DNA of 64,000 bases from positions 124,001 to 188,000 of the forward strand of contig JAFYYU010000015.1 of the NCBI GenBank assembly GCA_017557425.1, given 5' to 3'. The translations under genes and the position numbers were made by a program. Position 1 is the stretch's first letter, and every line of letters begins with the position of its first letter. Below the pieces are notes generated by a model. The model ran no database searches. It was not told the origin of the DNA and saw nothing but the letters and a program-made list of their open reading frames with translations. This document shows, in pieces, positions 1 to 9,107 of the stretch. Source of the stretch: Muribaculaceae bacterium. GTDB lineage: Bacteria; Bacteroidota; Bacteroidia; Bacteroidales; Muribaculaceae.

Positions 1-489
1 GATGGTCTTGTCTTCGGTAATGGCAGCAGTACCGTTGCACCACGGACCACCGGCCCAGGTGTCATAGGTGTTGTTGTCATTAACGATGGTGGTGTCGTTA
101 CATACGACGCCGCCCTGCGGGAAAGCGGGCTCAAAGGAGGTCTGGATGCCTTGAACAATCCAGAAGTTGGCATTACATGCGGCAATCGGTCGCTTGGTGG
201 GCGTGCGGTGGCGCTGGACGGCGTTGGAGAGACGCTCGGTCTTGCCCAGGATATTGTAGCCATAGGTTGTCTCGACACTGTTATTCGGGTTGTTCAGGTC
301 AGCCTCAATCACATAGACATTCAAGGGGATACCGGGGATGCGTACAATCGTGTTGATCATGCCGGGACCCACTTGACGACGCATCATGGTGTCGGCAGCA
401 TAGGTTTTCCCGTTTAATACAATGTCGGCATGTGCAGGTAACACAGCAGATGCCACAATCAAGAACAGAAGGAGTAATTTATTCTTCAT
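1..489 (-). CDS. Secreted phosphodiester glycosidase-like protein (partial, N-terminal part)
   Basis: The reading frame runs on the minus strand from an ATG at 489 and leaves the window at base 1, so only about 163 N-terminal residues are visible. A signal peptide is clear (MKNKLLLLFLIVASAVLPAHA). The mature part contains VYVIEADLNNPN, a TYGYNILGKTERLS stretch and IAACNANFWIV. This resembles the start of NAGPA/DUF2233-type phosphodiester glycosidase family proteins, which are common in Bacteroidales; the family call is from memory of such sequences and the catalytic region is off the window. A very good Bacteroidetes promoter lies 38 bases upstream (527-557). The full product may carry a C-terminal sorting or dockerin domain, which cannot be seen here. 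Confidence 0.6.
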   Translation of the reverse strand, partial: MKNKLLLLFLIVASAVLPAHADIVLNGKTYAADTMMRRQVGPGMINTIVRIPGIPLNVYVIEADLNNPNNSVETTYGYNILGKTERLSNAVQRHRTPTKRPIAACNANFWIVQGIQTSFEPAFPQGGVVCNDTTIVNDNNTYDTWAGGPWCNGTAAITEDKTI

Positions 490-526
490 TGCTTACAATT
501 TTTATTGGTTTGACGAATTAATGACG

Positions 527-557
527 CAAAGATAAGACTTCCCATCGAATCATCAAA
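527..557 (-). promoter_or_regulatory. Bacteroidetes-type promoter for the partial glycosidase-like gene
   Basis: On the minus strand TTTG (557-554) is followed after exactly 19 bases by TATCTTTG (534-527). This matches the Bacteroidetes -33/-7 consensus, and the start codon is at 489. Confidence 0.75.
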
Positions 558-632
558 AAAAAACAGCCACTTTATGGCAAAGCGGCGAACATAATCAAAA
601 CCCTTAGAGAAAACGGCAACAATCGGTGCCGT

Positions 633-1703
633 CTATTTGCCGACAAGATAGCGACGGATGGGGAGCAGTCGCAGCAGGAAAACCAGCAGCAGACAGACGA
701 TAAAAGCAAGGATTGCGCTCACAAGGCTATCTACAATCCAAGGGGCACTGGCCAACCAGGGCGTGAGCGGCCAAATGATCTGGCGAAGCACTATCATTTG
801 TGACAAGTAGATGCCAAAGGTGCAAGCGCTCAACATCGGCCACCAGGTGGCGGTGAGAGGATGGGCCTGGCGGTCATAACGCTTGGGAGCAAAACGCTGC
901 ACAAGGGCAAAAATCAAGGTTGCCAAGGCAATGTTGTTTACGCTGATATCGTTGGTAACGGTATCGAGGTGCTGCTGCCAAGTGACGCCAAAATGGCCCT
1001 GAACCAAAAACTCAAACAGAGGCATAGCCACAATGCCGAAAGCCAACAACAGGCCCCATTTCCAACCGTGCTCACGCGTGAACAAGGGCAGGCCGTAACG
1101 GTGAATATAGTATCCCAACAGAACGTAGCCATAGTAGTTGGCAAAAGCGCCGAACATATTGTGGCTATACTGCGAAGCCTCCATGAAAACGCCATGCTGG
1201 TAGGGGATAAACGACGAGAGCACCCACAGCACAAGCACGACCTCCACACCGCGTTTGCCAATGGCGTCAATGCAGCGGCTCACCAACGGCAAGGTCACAT
1301 AGATGACCAACAGCACATATACATACCAAAGCAAACCCTCGACAGGATGGAACAGGATAGAGGTCAAGAGACGCGGCGTGAAATTATGCAACAGGAAAGC
1401 GTGTTCCAGCAGATAAACCACCGTCCACACCAACAGGGGCGGCAATATCACGCGCAGGCGGCGCTTGACAAAGCGTCTGCCCGTCATTGTCACAGGCAGC
1501 AGCAGGGCGCCTGTAATCATGAAGAAGAGGTTGCAGTTCACCGCCACCAACACGGTATAGACCGCGCCGGCGACCGACGGCGTGTTATAATAGGTGTCGT
1601 ACTGGCGGATGGGGGTGTGGATAAGGATGACCAGCAGGCAGGCCAAGATGCGCAGGATATCCAAATAAGGAATGCGCTGCCGCTTTTTTGACCCGGCCAT
1701 CAT
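633..1703 (-). CDS. Membrane acyltransferase, acyltransferase-3 family
   Basis: The 356-residue protein begins [21 protein letters not shown] and continues through about ten hydrophobic segments. The N-terminal [20 protein letters not shown] segment is the hallmark of the acyltransferase-3 (OafA/YrhL-like) family, with the conserved His in the first membrane helix. Family members transfer acyl groups, often acetyl or succinyl, to sugars of surface polysaccharides at the inner membrane; the acceptor here is unknown. The start codon overlaps the ispF stop by 4 bases (ATGA), which suggests translational coupling, although the functions appear unrelated. A second Met at residue 2 is an equally possible start. 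Confidence 0.85.
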   Translation of the reverse strand: MMAGSKKRQRIPYLDILRILACLLVILIHTPIRQYDTYYNTPSVAGAVYTVLVAVNCNLFFMITGALLLPVTMTGRRFVKRRLRVILPPLLVWTVVYLLEHAFLLHNFTPRLLTSILFHPVEGLLWYVYVLLVIYVTLPLVSRCIDAIGKRGVEVVLVLWVLSSFIPYQHGVFMEASQYSHNMFGAFANYYGYVLLGYYIHRYGLPLFTREHGWKWGLLLAFGIVAMPLFEFLVQGHFGVTWQQHLDTVTNDISVNNIALATLIFALVQRFAPKRYDRQAHPLTATWWPMLSACTFGIYLSQMIVLRQIIWPLTPWLASAPWIVDSLVSAILAFIVCLLLVFLLRLLPIRRYLVGK

Positions 1704-2188
1704 GGTTGTTGCGGTTTGGTTTCAATCAACGCTACTGCATAGGCGGCAATTCCCTCGCCCCGGCCGGTATAGCCCAACTTCTCGGTCGTGGTGGCCTTGA
1801 TGGATACCTGCCCTGGATCACAAGCCATGCAAGCGGCCAGTTCTTGCTGCATGGCGGGGATGTGGGGATTGATCTTAGGCTGCTCGGCGCAGATGGTGAG
1901 GTCGCAGTTGCCTAGTTGGTAACCTTGCTCATCAAGCAACCGCATCACATGACGCAACAGCAGGCGACTGTCGATGCCCTTGTATTGCGGATCGGTATCG
2001 GGGAAATGGTAGCCGATGTCACGCAGGGCGGCAGCACCCAGCAGGGCGTCACACAAGGCGTGGATGGCAACATCGGCATCGCTATGTCCCAGCAGGCCTT
2101 TGTCCCAGGGAATGTTAACACCGCCCAGCCACAGGGGACGCCCCTCGACCAGCCGGTGTACATCAAAGCCCAACCCTACGCGGAACAT
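1700..2188 (-). CDS. ispF: 2-C-methyl-D-erythritol 2,4-cyclodiphosphate synthase
   Basis: The 162-residue length is the family norm. The enzyme converts CDP-methylerythritol 2-phosphate to the 2,4-cyclodiphosphate in the MEP isoprenoid pathway in the cytosol. The metal-binding GFDVHR motif (Asp9, His11) is present, as is [18 protein letters not shown] with its third metal-ligand His. The C-terminal [19 protein letters not shown] block is also typical. It lies 19 bases downstream of the porV stop and is coupled to the acyltransferase by a 4-base overlap. The identification is firm. Confidence 0.97.
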   Translation of the reverse strand: MFRVGLGFDVHRLVEGRPLWLGGVNIPWDKGLLGHSDADVAIHALCDALLGAAALRDIGYHFPDTDPQYKGIDSRLLLRHVMRLLDEQGYQLGNCDLTICAEQPKINPHIPAMQQELAACMACDPGQVSIKATTTEKLGYTGRGEGIAAYAVALIETKPQQP

Positions 2189-2207
2189 AGCGGTACTGTT
2201 TTATCGG

Positions 2208-3380
2208 TTAGTTGCGACCGAACAGATCCTTGATGCCATCCATGTCAAACGACAGGGTGAAGCGCAGGGTTTGGTCCAACGGACTGTTCTGTGCCGTGGC
2301 GATCATGTAGCTGGCGTCAATCTTGATGACGTTAAGCGAGAAGCCCGCACCCAGGCCGAAGTACTGACGGTTACCTGCATACTTGCTCTCATAGTAGTAG
2401 CCGCCACGCAGGAAGAACTGCTGGTTGTAAGCATACTCGGCTCCCATCGAATAGGTGATGCGCTTGGCGAAGTTGTCGCTGAAACTGTCGAAGATACCCG
2501 AAATGCTCGACTTGTCCTTCCACTCCTGGAGGGCGTCGTCATAGGCCAGGTTGTCCTCATAGTCAGCCAGGCGGGGCTTAGCCGGCACAAGCATCTTGTT
2601 GGCATCAAAGGCAAGCGTCAGGTTATTGTAGTCGGCAAGCGGGAAAGTGAATGCAGTACCCAGCCTGAGGTTGGCCGGCAGGTAGGCCGGGTCATTGCCC
2701 TTGTTGTAGGACACCTTGGAACCGATGTTGGACACATTGAAGCCCACTGACCACTGGCACTCGTTGCGGCCAATGACAGGGAAAGTCGTGTAATAGCCTG
2801 ACAGGTCGGCCGAAAAAGCAGAAGCGCTCGATGTCTGATCACCCGTGTTCATGTCGCTGTAACCCAAATCACTATAGATGTAACGCAGTACGACACCCAT
2901 AGAGAATTTCTCGCTCAACTTGCGGCTATAACCCAGGTCCACCGACATCTCAAACGGGTTGATGGTCGAAAGCATGGAGCCGTCACCATCGGTTGCCATC
3001 ACCTCGCCCAACGAGAAGTATCGCAACGAGGCGCTCACCGCCTGGTTGTCACCACCGCCAAGCTTGTAATACCCGGCAAGGTTGGCCAGATAGATGTCGT
3101 TGACAATCTTGCGCAACCAGGGTGTGTAGGACAGCGAGACACCCGCATTGCTGTAGGCGAAGGCATACTTCGAAGGGTTCCAGAACTGGGAATTGACATC
3201 GGCCTCGGTAGCGGCGCCCAAGTCACCCATCGATGCGCCACGGGCATCGGGAGTGATGCTCAATGAGGTCACACCAGTGGTGACGGGGTTAAACTCCGTG
3301 TTCTTGATGTCGTCTTGTGACCAAGCAGTTAAAGCGGTAGCCATCAATGCGACGGCAATTATCGATTTTGTCAGTTTCAT
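2208..3380 (-). CDS. porV: Type IX secretion outer-membrane protein PorV
   Basis: This 390-residue protein has a signal peptide (MKLTKSIIAVALMATALTAWSQ) and then VTSLSITPDARGASMGDLGA followed by QFWNPSK. That arrangement is typical of PorV (LptO, PG27-like), a FadL-type beta-barrel of the T9SS. PorV carries cargo from the translocon to the PorU sortase complex at the outer membrane. The rest is alternating aromatic and polar strands, as expected for a barrel, ending FTLSFDMDGIKDLFGRN. In Porphyromonas gingivalis porV is next to porU. Here the orthodox porU lies about 22 kb away, but the array of porU-like paralogs lies between them. No convincing promoter was found in the 100 bases upstream. 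Confidence 0.92.
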   Translation of the reverse strand: MKLTKSIIAVALMATALTAWSQDDIKNTEFNPVTTGVTSLSITPDARGASMGDLGAATEADVNSQFWNPSKYAFAYSNAGVSLSYTPWLRKIVNDIYLANLAGYYKLGGGDNQAVSASLRYFSLGEVMATDGDGSMLSTINPFEMSVDLGYSRKLSEKFSMGVVLRYIYSDLGYSDMNTGDQTSSASAFSADLSGYYTTFPVIGRNECQWSVGFNVSNIGSKVSYNKGNDPAYLPANLRLGTAFTFPLADYNNLTLAFDANKMLVPAKPRLADYEDNLAYDDALQEWKDKSSISGIFDSFSDNFAKRITYSMGAEYAYNQQFFLRGGYYYESKYAGNRQYFGLGAGFSLNVIKIDASYMIATAQNSPLDQTLRFTLSFDMDGIKDLFGRN

Positions 3381-3485
3381 TTCTAATTAGAGAAAATAAG
3401 TTTTGTCTTTTACCTAATTAACTAAGAAAACCGCCTTTTATTGTATTTCCAACCGAATAATGGCACAAATAGCGCCTCAACACGA

Positions 3486-5564
3486 CTATTTGCCGGTTAA
3501 CAGCAGGTCAATCAGGGAAGTCACGTCCGAGATGTTGATCGAGCCATCGATATTCACATCGGCAGCCACCGCGTCAAAGGGTTCGGGCACGCTACCCAAC
3601 AGGTAGTCAATCAGGGTGGTCACATCCGAGATATTCACGCTGCCGTCAGCGTTCACATCACCAGGAATGCTTTGAACATCCAGATAAGGCAGATATGTCT
3701 CGGTCACGTCCTGCACCTGATACTGGTTAGTCTGAGTCGTCACCTCAAAGAATGCGGTGTTTCTAACCCCTGTCACATCGACCGTCTGATGACTGCTGGC
3801 AGTACTGCCGCCCTGGCTGAACACGAAATTCAGGTAATACTGGCTACCTGTGATCGTAAAAGTCTTGTAGTAGAACTTGACACCGTTTACCTCGCGGGTA
3901 TCGGTAACCGTTACGCCGGGCCAGTTGCCGCACAGCTGGTCGTTGTTGCTGTCCCAGCAATAATAAGCAACCCTGGGCCAGTTGTTGGGCGCCACAGTCG
4001 GATCCTTAAGGAACACTGTGATTTCATAGTCATCATACGCCTCATTCACGACGGTATAGTTCCGCGTGATCACACCTTTCACTGCGCCGTTGATCAGCAA
4101 GCCCGCTTTGAGCGTCAGGCTCCGGTTGATGGCAACGCTCGTGCCATCGTTAGTAACGGTGCCGTTGGTGGCGGTGGGTTCACTGCCGTCGAGGGTATAG
4201 ACAATCTGCGCGTCAGAGGTCTGGCTCACTGCGGTGAGCGTGACTATGAACGGATCCTGGCGCTTGCCGCTGGGCACGCTGGCCCAAGCGGTCTCGGTGT
4301 TCTTGCTCAGTGCCAGACGGTAGTTGGTGCCGCTAGCCACTAAAACATAGCTTGAAGGTATCGTGAAAGCGCTGCCGCCCATCGCGGCGAGCAGGGTGCC
4401 GCGGGATCCCGTAGTGCGCTGCACGTGGTAGTTATTGTTATTACTATAGGCGTGCCTTGTCGTCGCACTCGTGTTGGTGATACCGGCCAGTTGACGGGCA
4501 TAGATCATCTGTTTGAGGCTCTCCTTGTAGGTCTGCCAGTGTTTAAAGAAGATGCAGGGCGTACCCGGCATGGCCAGCATATAGGCATTGGCGGCCTCCT
4601 CATACTGGTTGATGGGATCCTGGGGATTATTGGCATCACGATACTGCGTGTCGTGGTTCTCAACAAAGGTTACCGCATAACGGCGGTAATTCGTCTCCAA
4701 GCAAAGGCCGTTGCCCGACAGAGCGGTCCAATTGTTGTTGTTCACCGCGTCACGAACGGTGTAGCGGAACGGGAAGTCAAAGGCTGCGCTCTGCACCACA
4801 CCGTTCACCTTGGTCCCATCGATCCAATACTTCACCGCACCAAGGTTGCCGTCCCAGTACTCACCCACCGAATAGGTTGGCGCAGCATAGGCGTTGTACA
4901 AGCCCGTGTAGCTGGCCGCATAGCCTCGGCACATGTCATAGCGGAAGCCTGCATAGCCCAGGTCATCGAGCAACATGCGCAAGTAGGCCTTAACAGTGGT
5001 CTGGACGTTGCTGCTGGAGTGGTCAAGATCGCGCAGGCCGCTCCAGTCCTCGCCACTGTCATTGTTGGCGCTCAGCGATTTGCCGTTGCTGTTGGCCCAG
5101 TTGAGCGTGGCTCCGCCGTCGTCGTCACGGCAGATGTCAGTCGATTTCAACTGGTAGGTCACGCCCTTGTAGGTTTCGCTGGGGAAGGTCACCCAATCGT
5201 TGATGCTCTTGCGGTGGTTGATGACCACATCAGCGATGGTGCCAATGCCTTTTGCTTTAAAGGTATTGATCATCGAACGCAATTGGCCCTCGCTGCCGAA
5301 CGAGCAGTAATAGTTGGTGAACCAGTACAGGGGGTCATAGCCCATCGATATGTTGCCGCACGTGGCGCTCTGAGGTATCCACACCAGCTTGAAGAATTCG
5401 GCCAGTTCATCGGCCTGGGCCTCCAGCTTATTCCAGCGCGAGGGTTCAAAGGATTCCCAGTAGAAAGCCTGCAGCATCACGCCGTCGTATTCCGACGGCC
5501 ATCCCTGTGCCGCCGCCAGTAAGGGCAATGCGGCAACCAGCATCATATTAAAAAGCCTTTTCAT
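3486..5564 (-). CDS. Secreted alpha-amylase (GH13) with starch-binding-like module and dockerin
   Basis: The 692-residue protein has a signal peptide (cleavage near AAAQ, residue 20). A GH13 catalytic domain follows at about 25-430. Visible conserved regions are DVVINH (112-117), FRYD with the nucleophile Asp210, VGEYWD with the acid Glu235, and VENHD with Asp305. It should hydrolyse internal alpha-1,4 bonds in starch-like glucans outside the cell. A beta-rich part (about 535-630) with NNWPRVAYYCW and QLCGNWPG resembles a CBM26-type starch-binding module. The last 59 residues are two dockerin-like calcium loops (DVNADGSVNISD and DVNIDGSINISD). No T9SS sorting tail is visible. It is followed downstream by ispF and porV genes in the same direction. 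Confidence 0.93.
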   Translation of the reverse strand: MKRLFNMMLVAALPLLAAAQGWPSEYDGVMLQAFYWESFEPSRWNKLEAQADELAEFFKLVWIPQSATCGNISMGYDPLYWFTNYYCSFGSEGQLRSMINTFKAKGIGTIADVVINHRKSINDWVTFPSETYKGVTYQLKSTDICRDDDGGATLNWANSNGKSLSANNDSGEDWSGLRDLDHSSSNVQTTVKAYLRMLLDDLGYAGFRYDMCRGYAASYTGLYNAYAAPTYSVGEYWDGNLGAVKYWIDGTKVNGVVQSAAFDFPFRYTVRDAVNNNNWTALSGNGLCLETNYRRYAVTFVENHDTQYRDANNPQDPINQYEEAANAYMLAMPGTPCIFFKHWQTYKESLKQMIYARQLAGITNTSATTRHAYSNNNNYHVQRTTGSRGTLLAAMGGSAFTIPSSYVLVASGTNYRLALSKNTETAWASVPSGKRQDPFIVTLTAVSQTSDAQIVYTLDGSEPTATNGTVTNDGTSVAINRSLTLKAGLLINGAVKGVITRNYTVVNEAYDDYEITVFLKDPTVAPNNWPRVAYYCWDSNNDQLCGNWPGVTVTDTREVNGVKFYYKTFTITGSQYYLNFVFSQGGSTASSHQTVDVTGVRNTAFFEVTTQTNQYQVQDVTETYLPYLDVQSIPGDVNADGSVNISDVTTLIDYLLGSVPEPFDAVAADVNIDGSINISDVTSLIDLLLTGK

Positions 5565-5602
5565 TTTATCTCAATATTTATATGGTTATTATTCTGATAT
5601 CT

Positions 5603-6331
5603 TCAAAACGTGAGAATATAGTTGATGAGCGCATTCACATCGGCAATGTTGATCTCGCCGTCGCCGTTCAAGTCACACGAGCTCTCGTTCCCATTGCGCA
5701 ATATCGAATCAATCAAGTGGTTGATGTCGGCGATATTAACCTCTCCATCGCCGTTCAGGTCTTGTGTCTGCCCCTCCAGGGCAGGGACCATAACCGTTTT
5801 TCGATAATCTAGAGGTTGTTCATACCCTTCGCGGCTAAAAACAGTTGTGACTTCCACCCAGTAATGCTCGTTGATACGGGGAAGCGTGCAGGGGTTTTCC
5901 ACGGGGCATCCGTCCACATACATCCCGCTGAAACTGTAGTCTTCATCATTAATATATGCTTCGAGTATGACAATCGTATTGGTCACAGTGACAATAACGC
6001 CGCCATCAGGAAGCACAGGAGGGACGGGTGGATCCATAGGGGACACATGCACCTCACAAGAGACCCGTTCGCTGGGCAAACACCCCGCAAGTTGGGCGTA
6101 AGCCTCAAAAACGTAGATTTGCTCTTCATTTTCCAACCGCATGATCGTGTAGGGATTCTCCACTTCTACCCCATCCTTAAACAGGTGGACATCGCCCTCG
6201 CCATAGGCACTAACCATACACTCCCAAAAGCCTTGATCAACATAAATCTCGGGCGGCGGAGTGACCTCCTCGGCAACGGCAATACTGACTGAAAGCACTA
6301 CCAACAGAAACAGTAACAGTCTTCTCATCAT
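5603..6331 (-). CDS. Small secreted protein with two repeats and a dockerin
   Basis: The ATG at 6331 (or 6328) gives about 242 residues and follows a plausible promoter. An in-frame TTG at 6343 would add four residues and is less likely. A signal peptide (MMRRLLLFLLVVLSVSIAVA) is present. The body shows an internal duplication: KDGVEVENPYTI...NEEQIYVFEA is echoed by VDGCPVENPCTL...NEHYWVEVTT. The C-terminus has two dockerin loops (DLNGDGEVNIAD and DLNGDGEINIAD). No enzyme motif was recognised; an adhesive or ligand-binding role is possible but unproven. It sits directly upstream of the dockerin amylase on the same strand (38-base gap), so the two may be transcribed together. Confidence 0.8.
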   Translation of the reverse strand: MMRRLLLFLLVVLSVSIAVAEEVTPPPEIYVDQGFWECMVSAYGEGDVHLFKDGVEVENPYTIMRLENEEQIYVFEAYAQLAGCLPSERVSCEVHVSPMDPPVPPVLPDGGVIVTVTNTIVILEAYINDEDYSFSGMYVDGCPVENPCTLPRINEHYWVEVTTVFSREGYEQPLDYRKTVMVPALEGQTQDLNGDGEVNIADINHLIDSILRNGNESSCDLNGDGEINIADVNALINYILTF

Positions 6332-6390
6332 AATCACGGGCAAACTGCTTGAGACGCTCCAAAAGAACGTTTGTTATCACTTGTCACCGA

Positions 6391-6421
6391 CAAAGTTACA
6401 ACATTTCCATCGATTTTGAAA
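6391..6421 (-). promoter_or_regulatory. Candidate promoter of the small dockerin gene
   Basis: TAACTTTG (6398-6391 on the minus strand) is preceded 19 bases upstream by TTTC (6421-6418), one mismatch from TTTG. The start codon at 6331 is 60 bases downstream. Confidence 0.55.
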
Positions 6422-6466
6422 ACTCTTCCAGAAAAAGAATATCACCAAAAGGTGTGCACCAACAGC

Positions 6467-6504
6467 AATCAACCCCGGCAACAAGGATGTTGTCGGGGTT
6501 GATT
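6467..6504 (-). terminator. Hairpin downstream of the Bax-inhibitor-like gene
   Basis: AATCAACCCCG (6467-6477) pairs with CGGGGTTGATT (6494-6504), and the stem continues inward with GCAACA/TGTTGt. It lies 31 bases past the stop at 6535. No strong U-tract follows, so termination is likely but not certain. Confidence 0.6.
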
Positions 6505-6534
6505 ATGTGGTTATCGGGATTGTCTGATGTCTGT

Positions 6535-7263
6535 CTAGTTGCGGCTGCCGAAGAAGCGTAGCAGGTGGATGAACAGGTTGATGAAGTCGAGATAGAGTGT
6601 CAGGGCTCCCATCGTGGCGACTTTGCCCAGCATCGTGGGATCGGCCTCGGCACACATGCGCTTGATGGCCTGGGTGTCCCATGCGGTGAGTCCCACAAAG
6701 ATGAGTACGCCGGCACAGCTGATGAGCAGGTTAAACATCGAGCTTTGCATAAACATATTAACCAAAATGCACACAATGAGACCGAGCAGAGCCATAAACA
6801 GGAAGGCGCCAAACTTGGACAAATCCTGCCGTGTCACATAACCAAAAATGGTCATTGCGCCAAAGGTGCCTGCCGTGATAGCAAAGGTCGTGGCAATGCT
6901 CACACCCGTATAAGCCAAAAAGATGGGCGTCAAAGCGACACCGTTCAGGATACTGTAGGCATAAAACAGGGCGGTTGCCGTGCCTGAACTCAGTTTGTCG
7001 ATGCGGGCACTCAGATAGAGGACCAGGCCCAACTCGGCAGCAAACAGAAGCCAGATTGTAGCCGAGGAACTGAACAGCAGGCTCATTAACGCCTCGCTGG
7101 AAAATACTAAATAGGAAGTGACTGCGGTGGCCAACAGGCCCAAGGCCATTTTGCCATACACCTTGCGCATCACGCCAGCGACGTAGCGCTGCAACGTCAG
7201 TTCGTTCTCGGCTTGAACAGCTGTCTGATAGCCGTTCTCCATGTTGTTATTCCAAGTGTTCAT
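6535..7263 (-). CDS. Bax inhibitor-1/YccA family membrane protein
   Basis: The 242-residue protein has about seven hydrophobic segments after a short polar N-terminus. It contains VMRKVYGKMALGLLATAVTS, AYSILNGVALTPI and a C-terminal LTLYLDFINLFIHLLRFFG, which are standard signatures of the BI-1/YccA (TMBIM, UPF0005) family. Members sit in the inner membrane; bacterial homologs such as YetJ act as calcium channels and YccA modulates FtsH. The role here is not known. It lies 56 bases downstream of argS, and the spacer holds repeated GACTAA-type units. A hairpin follows the gene. Confidence 0.93.
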   Translation of the reverse strand: MNTWNNNMENGYQTAVQAENELTLQRYVAGVMRKVYGKMALGLLATAVTSYLVFSSEALMSLLFSSSATIWLLFAAELGLVLYLSARIDKLSSGTATALFYAYSILNGVALTPIFLAYTGVSIATTFAITAGTFGAMTIFGYVTRQDLSKFGAFLFMALLGLIVCILVNMFMQSSMFNLLISCAGVLIFVGLTAWDTQAIKRMCAEADPTMLGKVATMGALTLYLDFINLFIHLLRFFGSRN

Positions 7264-7267
7264 TATT

Positions 7268-7300
7268 CTTTAGTCTTTTGATAGTCTTTAGTCCTTAGTC
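7268..7300. repeat. GACTAA-type short repeats in the argS/BI-1 spacer
   Basis: On the minus strand the spacer reads GACTAAG, GACTAAA, GACTATC and again GACTAAA, three of them consecutive heptamers. Similar units occur in the spacer at 31584-31629. Confidence 0.6.
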
Positions 7301-7319
7301 AGCAAAAATCGTGCCAAGG

Positions 7320-9107
7320 TTACATCCTGTCGGGGACCTCGATGCCCAAGAGAGACATGCCGCGACGGATGACATTTCCGACGGTCTCGCTCAGCAGCTG
7401 GCGGAAGCAGCGCACGGCGGCATCCTGCTCCTTGAGGATGCTGCAGTCGTGGTAGAACTGGTTGTACTCCTTGGCCAGATCATAGACATAGTTGGCAATC
7501 AATGCCGGGCTGTAGTTGCGGCCTGCATCGGCAACAGCGACTGTGAAGTCGGCCAGACGCTGGATGAGCGAAGTCTCCTTCTCGTTGGGAGCCACACCGC
7601 TGATGTCCACAGACTTATAATCCTCACAGCACTTGCGCAGCACCGACTGGATGCGGGCATGAGTGTACTGGATAAAGGGGCCAGTGTTGCCGTTGAAATC
7701 AATCGACTCGCTGGGATCGAAGAGCATGGTCTTGCGCGGGTCAACCTTGAGGATGAAGTACTTCAAAGCACCCAAACCAATCATGCGCAGCACATCGTCA
7801 CGCTCGTCCTCGGGCACGCCTTGCAGGCGACCAGGCTCGTTGGCCATATCGGTGGCCGTGGCAATCATCTCGTCCATGAGCTCATCGGCATCGACGACGG
7901 TTCCCTCGCGAGATTTCATCTTTCCGTTGGGCAGCTCTACCATGCCGTAGGAGAAATGCACCAGATCCTTGCCCCACTTGAAGCCCAGCTTGTCGAGCAA
8001 CAACGAGAGCACCTGGAAGTGGTAGTTCTGCTCATTGCCCACGACATAGATCATGCGGTCGATGGGATAGTCCTTGTAACGCAACTGGGCGGTGCCAATG
8101 TCCTGCGTCATATAAACCGAGGTGCCGTCGCTGCGCAGCAGCAGCTTGTGGTCCAAGCCGTCGGGCGTGAGGTCTGCCCACACGCTCTGGTCCTCCTTGC
8201 GGTAGAACAGGCCCTTTTCAAGTCCCTCGAGCACGGTGTCGCGTCCCACCAGATAGGTGTCGCTCTCGTAGTAGATCTTGTCGAAGGAAACGCCCATGCG
8301 CTTATAGGTCTCGTCAAAGCCGGCATAGACCCAATTGTTCATTTTTTCCCACAAGGCACGAACCTCGGGGTCGCCAGCTTCCCAGCGGCGCAGCATGTCG
8401 TGCGCTTCCTGGATGAGTGGCGCCTGCTTTTCGGCCTCTTCAGGACTCATACCTTTCTCGACCAGTTCCTTGATTTCGGCCTTATAATGCTTGTCAAATG
8501 CCACATAGAAGTCGCCGATCAGGTGGTCACCCTTCTTGCCCGTGGACTCGGGGGTAGCGCCGTTACCCCATTTGAGCCATGCGAGCATCGACTTGCAGAT
8601 GTGGATGCCGCGGTCGTTGACGATATTGGTCTTGACGACCTTGTAGCCGTTGGCCTCCATAATCTTTGAAAGGCTGTAACCCAGCAGGTTGTTGCGGACA
8701 TGTCCCAGATGCAGTGGCTTGTTGGTGTTGGGCGACGAGTACTCGATCATCACCAGCTGGCTGTCATCGGTCGCAGCGGTAAAGCCATAGTCGGGCGTCT
8801 GTGCAATGTGCTGGAGTACGCCAGTCCAGAACGACGGCTTGATGGTGATATTCAAGAAGCCCTTGATGACGTTGAATTTCTCCACGGCATCACAGTGGGC
8901 CAGCATGTACTCGCCGATCTCCTGAGCCGTCACGTCGGGCGCCTTACGGGAGGCCTTCAAGAACGGGAACACCACAATCGTCTCGTTGCCCTCAAATTCC
9001 TTCTTGGTCGTTTGGGGAACAATCTTTTCGGCGGGAAAATCCACGCCATACAACTCCTTGACCGCCACGGCTGTGGCCTGAGCCAGAATGTTATCAATCG
9101 ACATCAT
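7320..9107 (-). CDS. argS: Arginyl-tRNA synthetase
   Basis: The 595-residue class I enzyme charges tRNA-Arg with arginine in the cytosol. It shows the HIGH-type motif in PLHLGHVRNN (about residue 136), a KMSKS-equivalent region in NGKMKSREGTVVDADELMDE, and the C-terminal anticodon-binding DALR domain ending SLLGIEVPDRM. Two adjacent ATGs (9107 and 9104) can serve as the start. The start overlaps the end of the upstream PorU-like gene by 14 bases, an odd pairing since the upstream gene encodes a very large secreted protein. No promoter of its own was identified; one could lie inside the upstream gene. Confidence 0.97.
   Translation of the reverse strand: MMSIDNILAQATAVAVKELYGVDFPAEKIVPQTTKKEFEGNETIVVFPFLKASRKAPDVTAQEIGEYMLAHCDAVEKFNVIKGFLNITIKPSFWTGVLQHIAQTPDYGFTAATDDSQLVMIEYSSPNTNKPLHLGHVRNNLLGYSLSKIMEANGYKVVKTNIVNDRGIHICKSMLAWLKWGNGATPESTGKKGDHLIGDFYVAFDKHYKAEIKELVEKGMSPEEAEKQAPLIQEAHDMLRRWEAGDPEVRALWEKMNNWVYAGFDETYKRMGVSFDKIYYESDTYLVGRDTVLEGLEKGLFYRKEDQSVWADLTPDGLDHKLLLRSDGTSVYMTQDIGTAQLRYKDYPIDRMIYVVGNEQNYHFQVLSLLLDKLGFKWGKDLVHFSYGMVELPNGKMKSREGTVVDADELMDEMIATATDMANEPGRLQGVPEDERDDVLRMIGLGALKYFILKVDPRKTMLFDPSESIDFNGNTGPFIQYTHARIQSVLRKCCEDYKSVDISGVAPNEKETSLIQRLADFTVAVADAGRNYSPALIANYVYDLAKEYNQFYHDCSILKEQDAAVRCFRQLLSETVGNVIRRGMSLLGIEVPDRM

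Noticed and set aside
4425-5522. Open frame of 365 codons on the plus strand
   Set aside because: It is antisense to the amylase, whose catalytic motifs fix the real frame.
7311-8669. Open frame of 452 codons on the plus strand
   Set aside because: It is antisense to argS.
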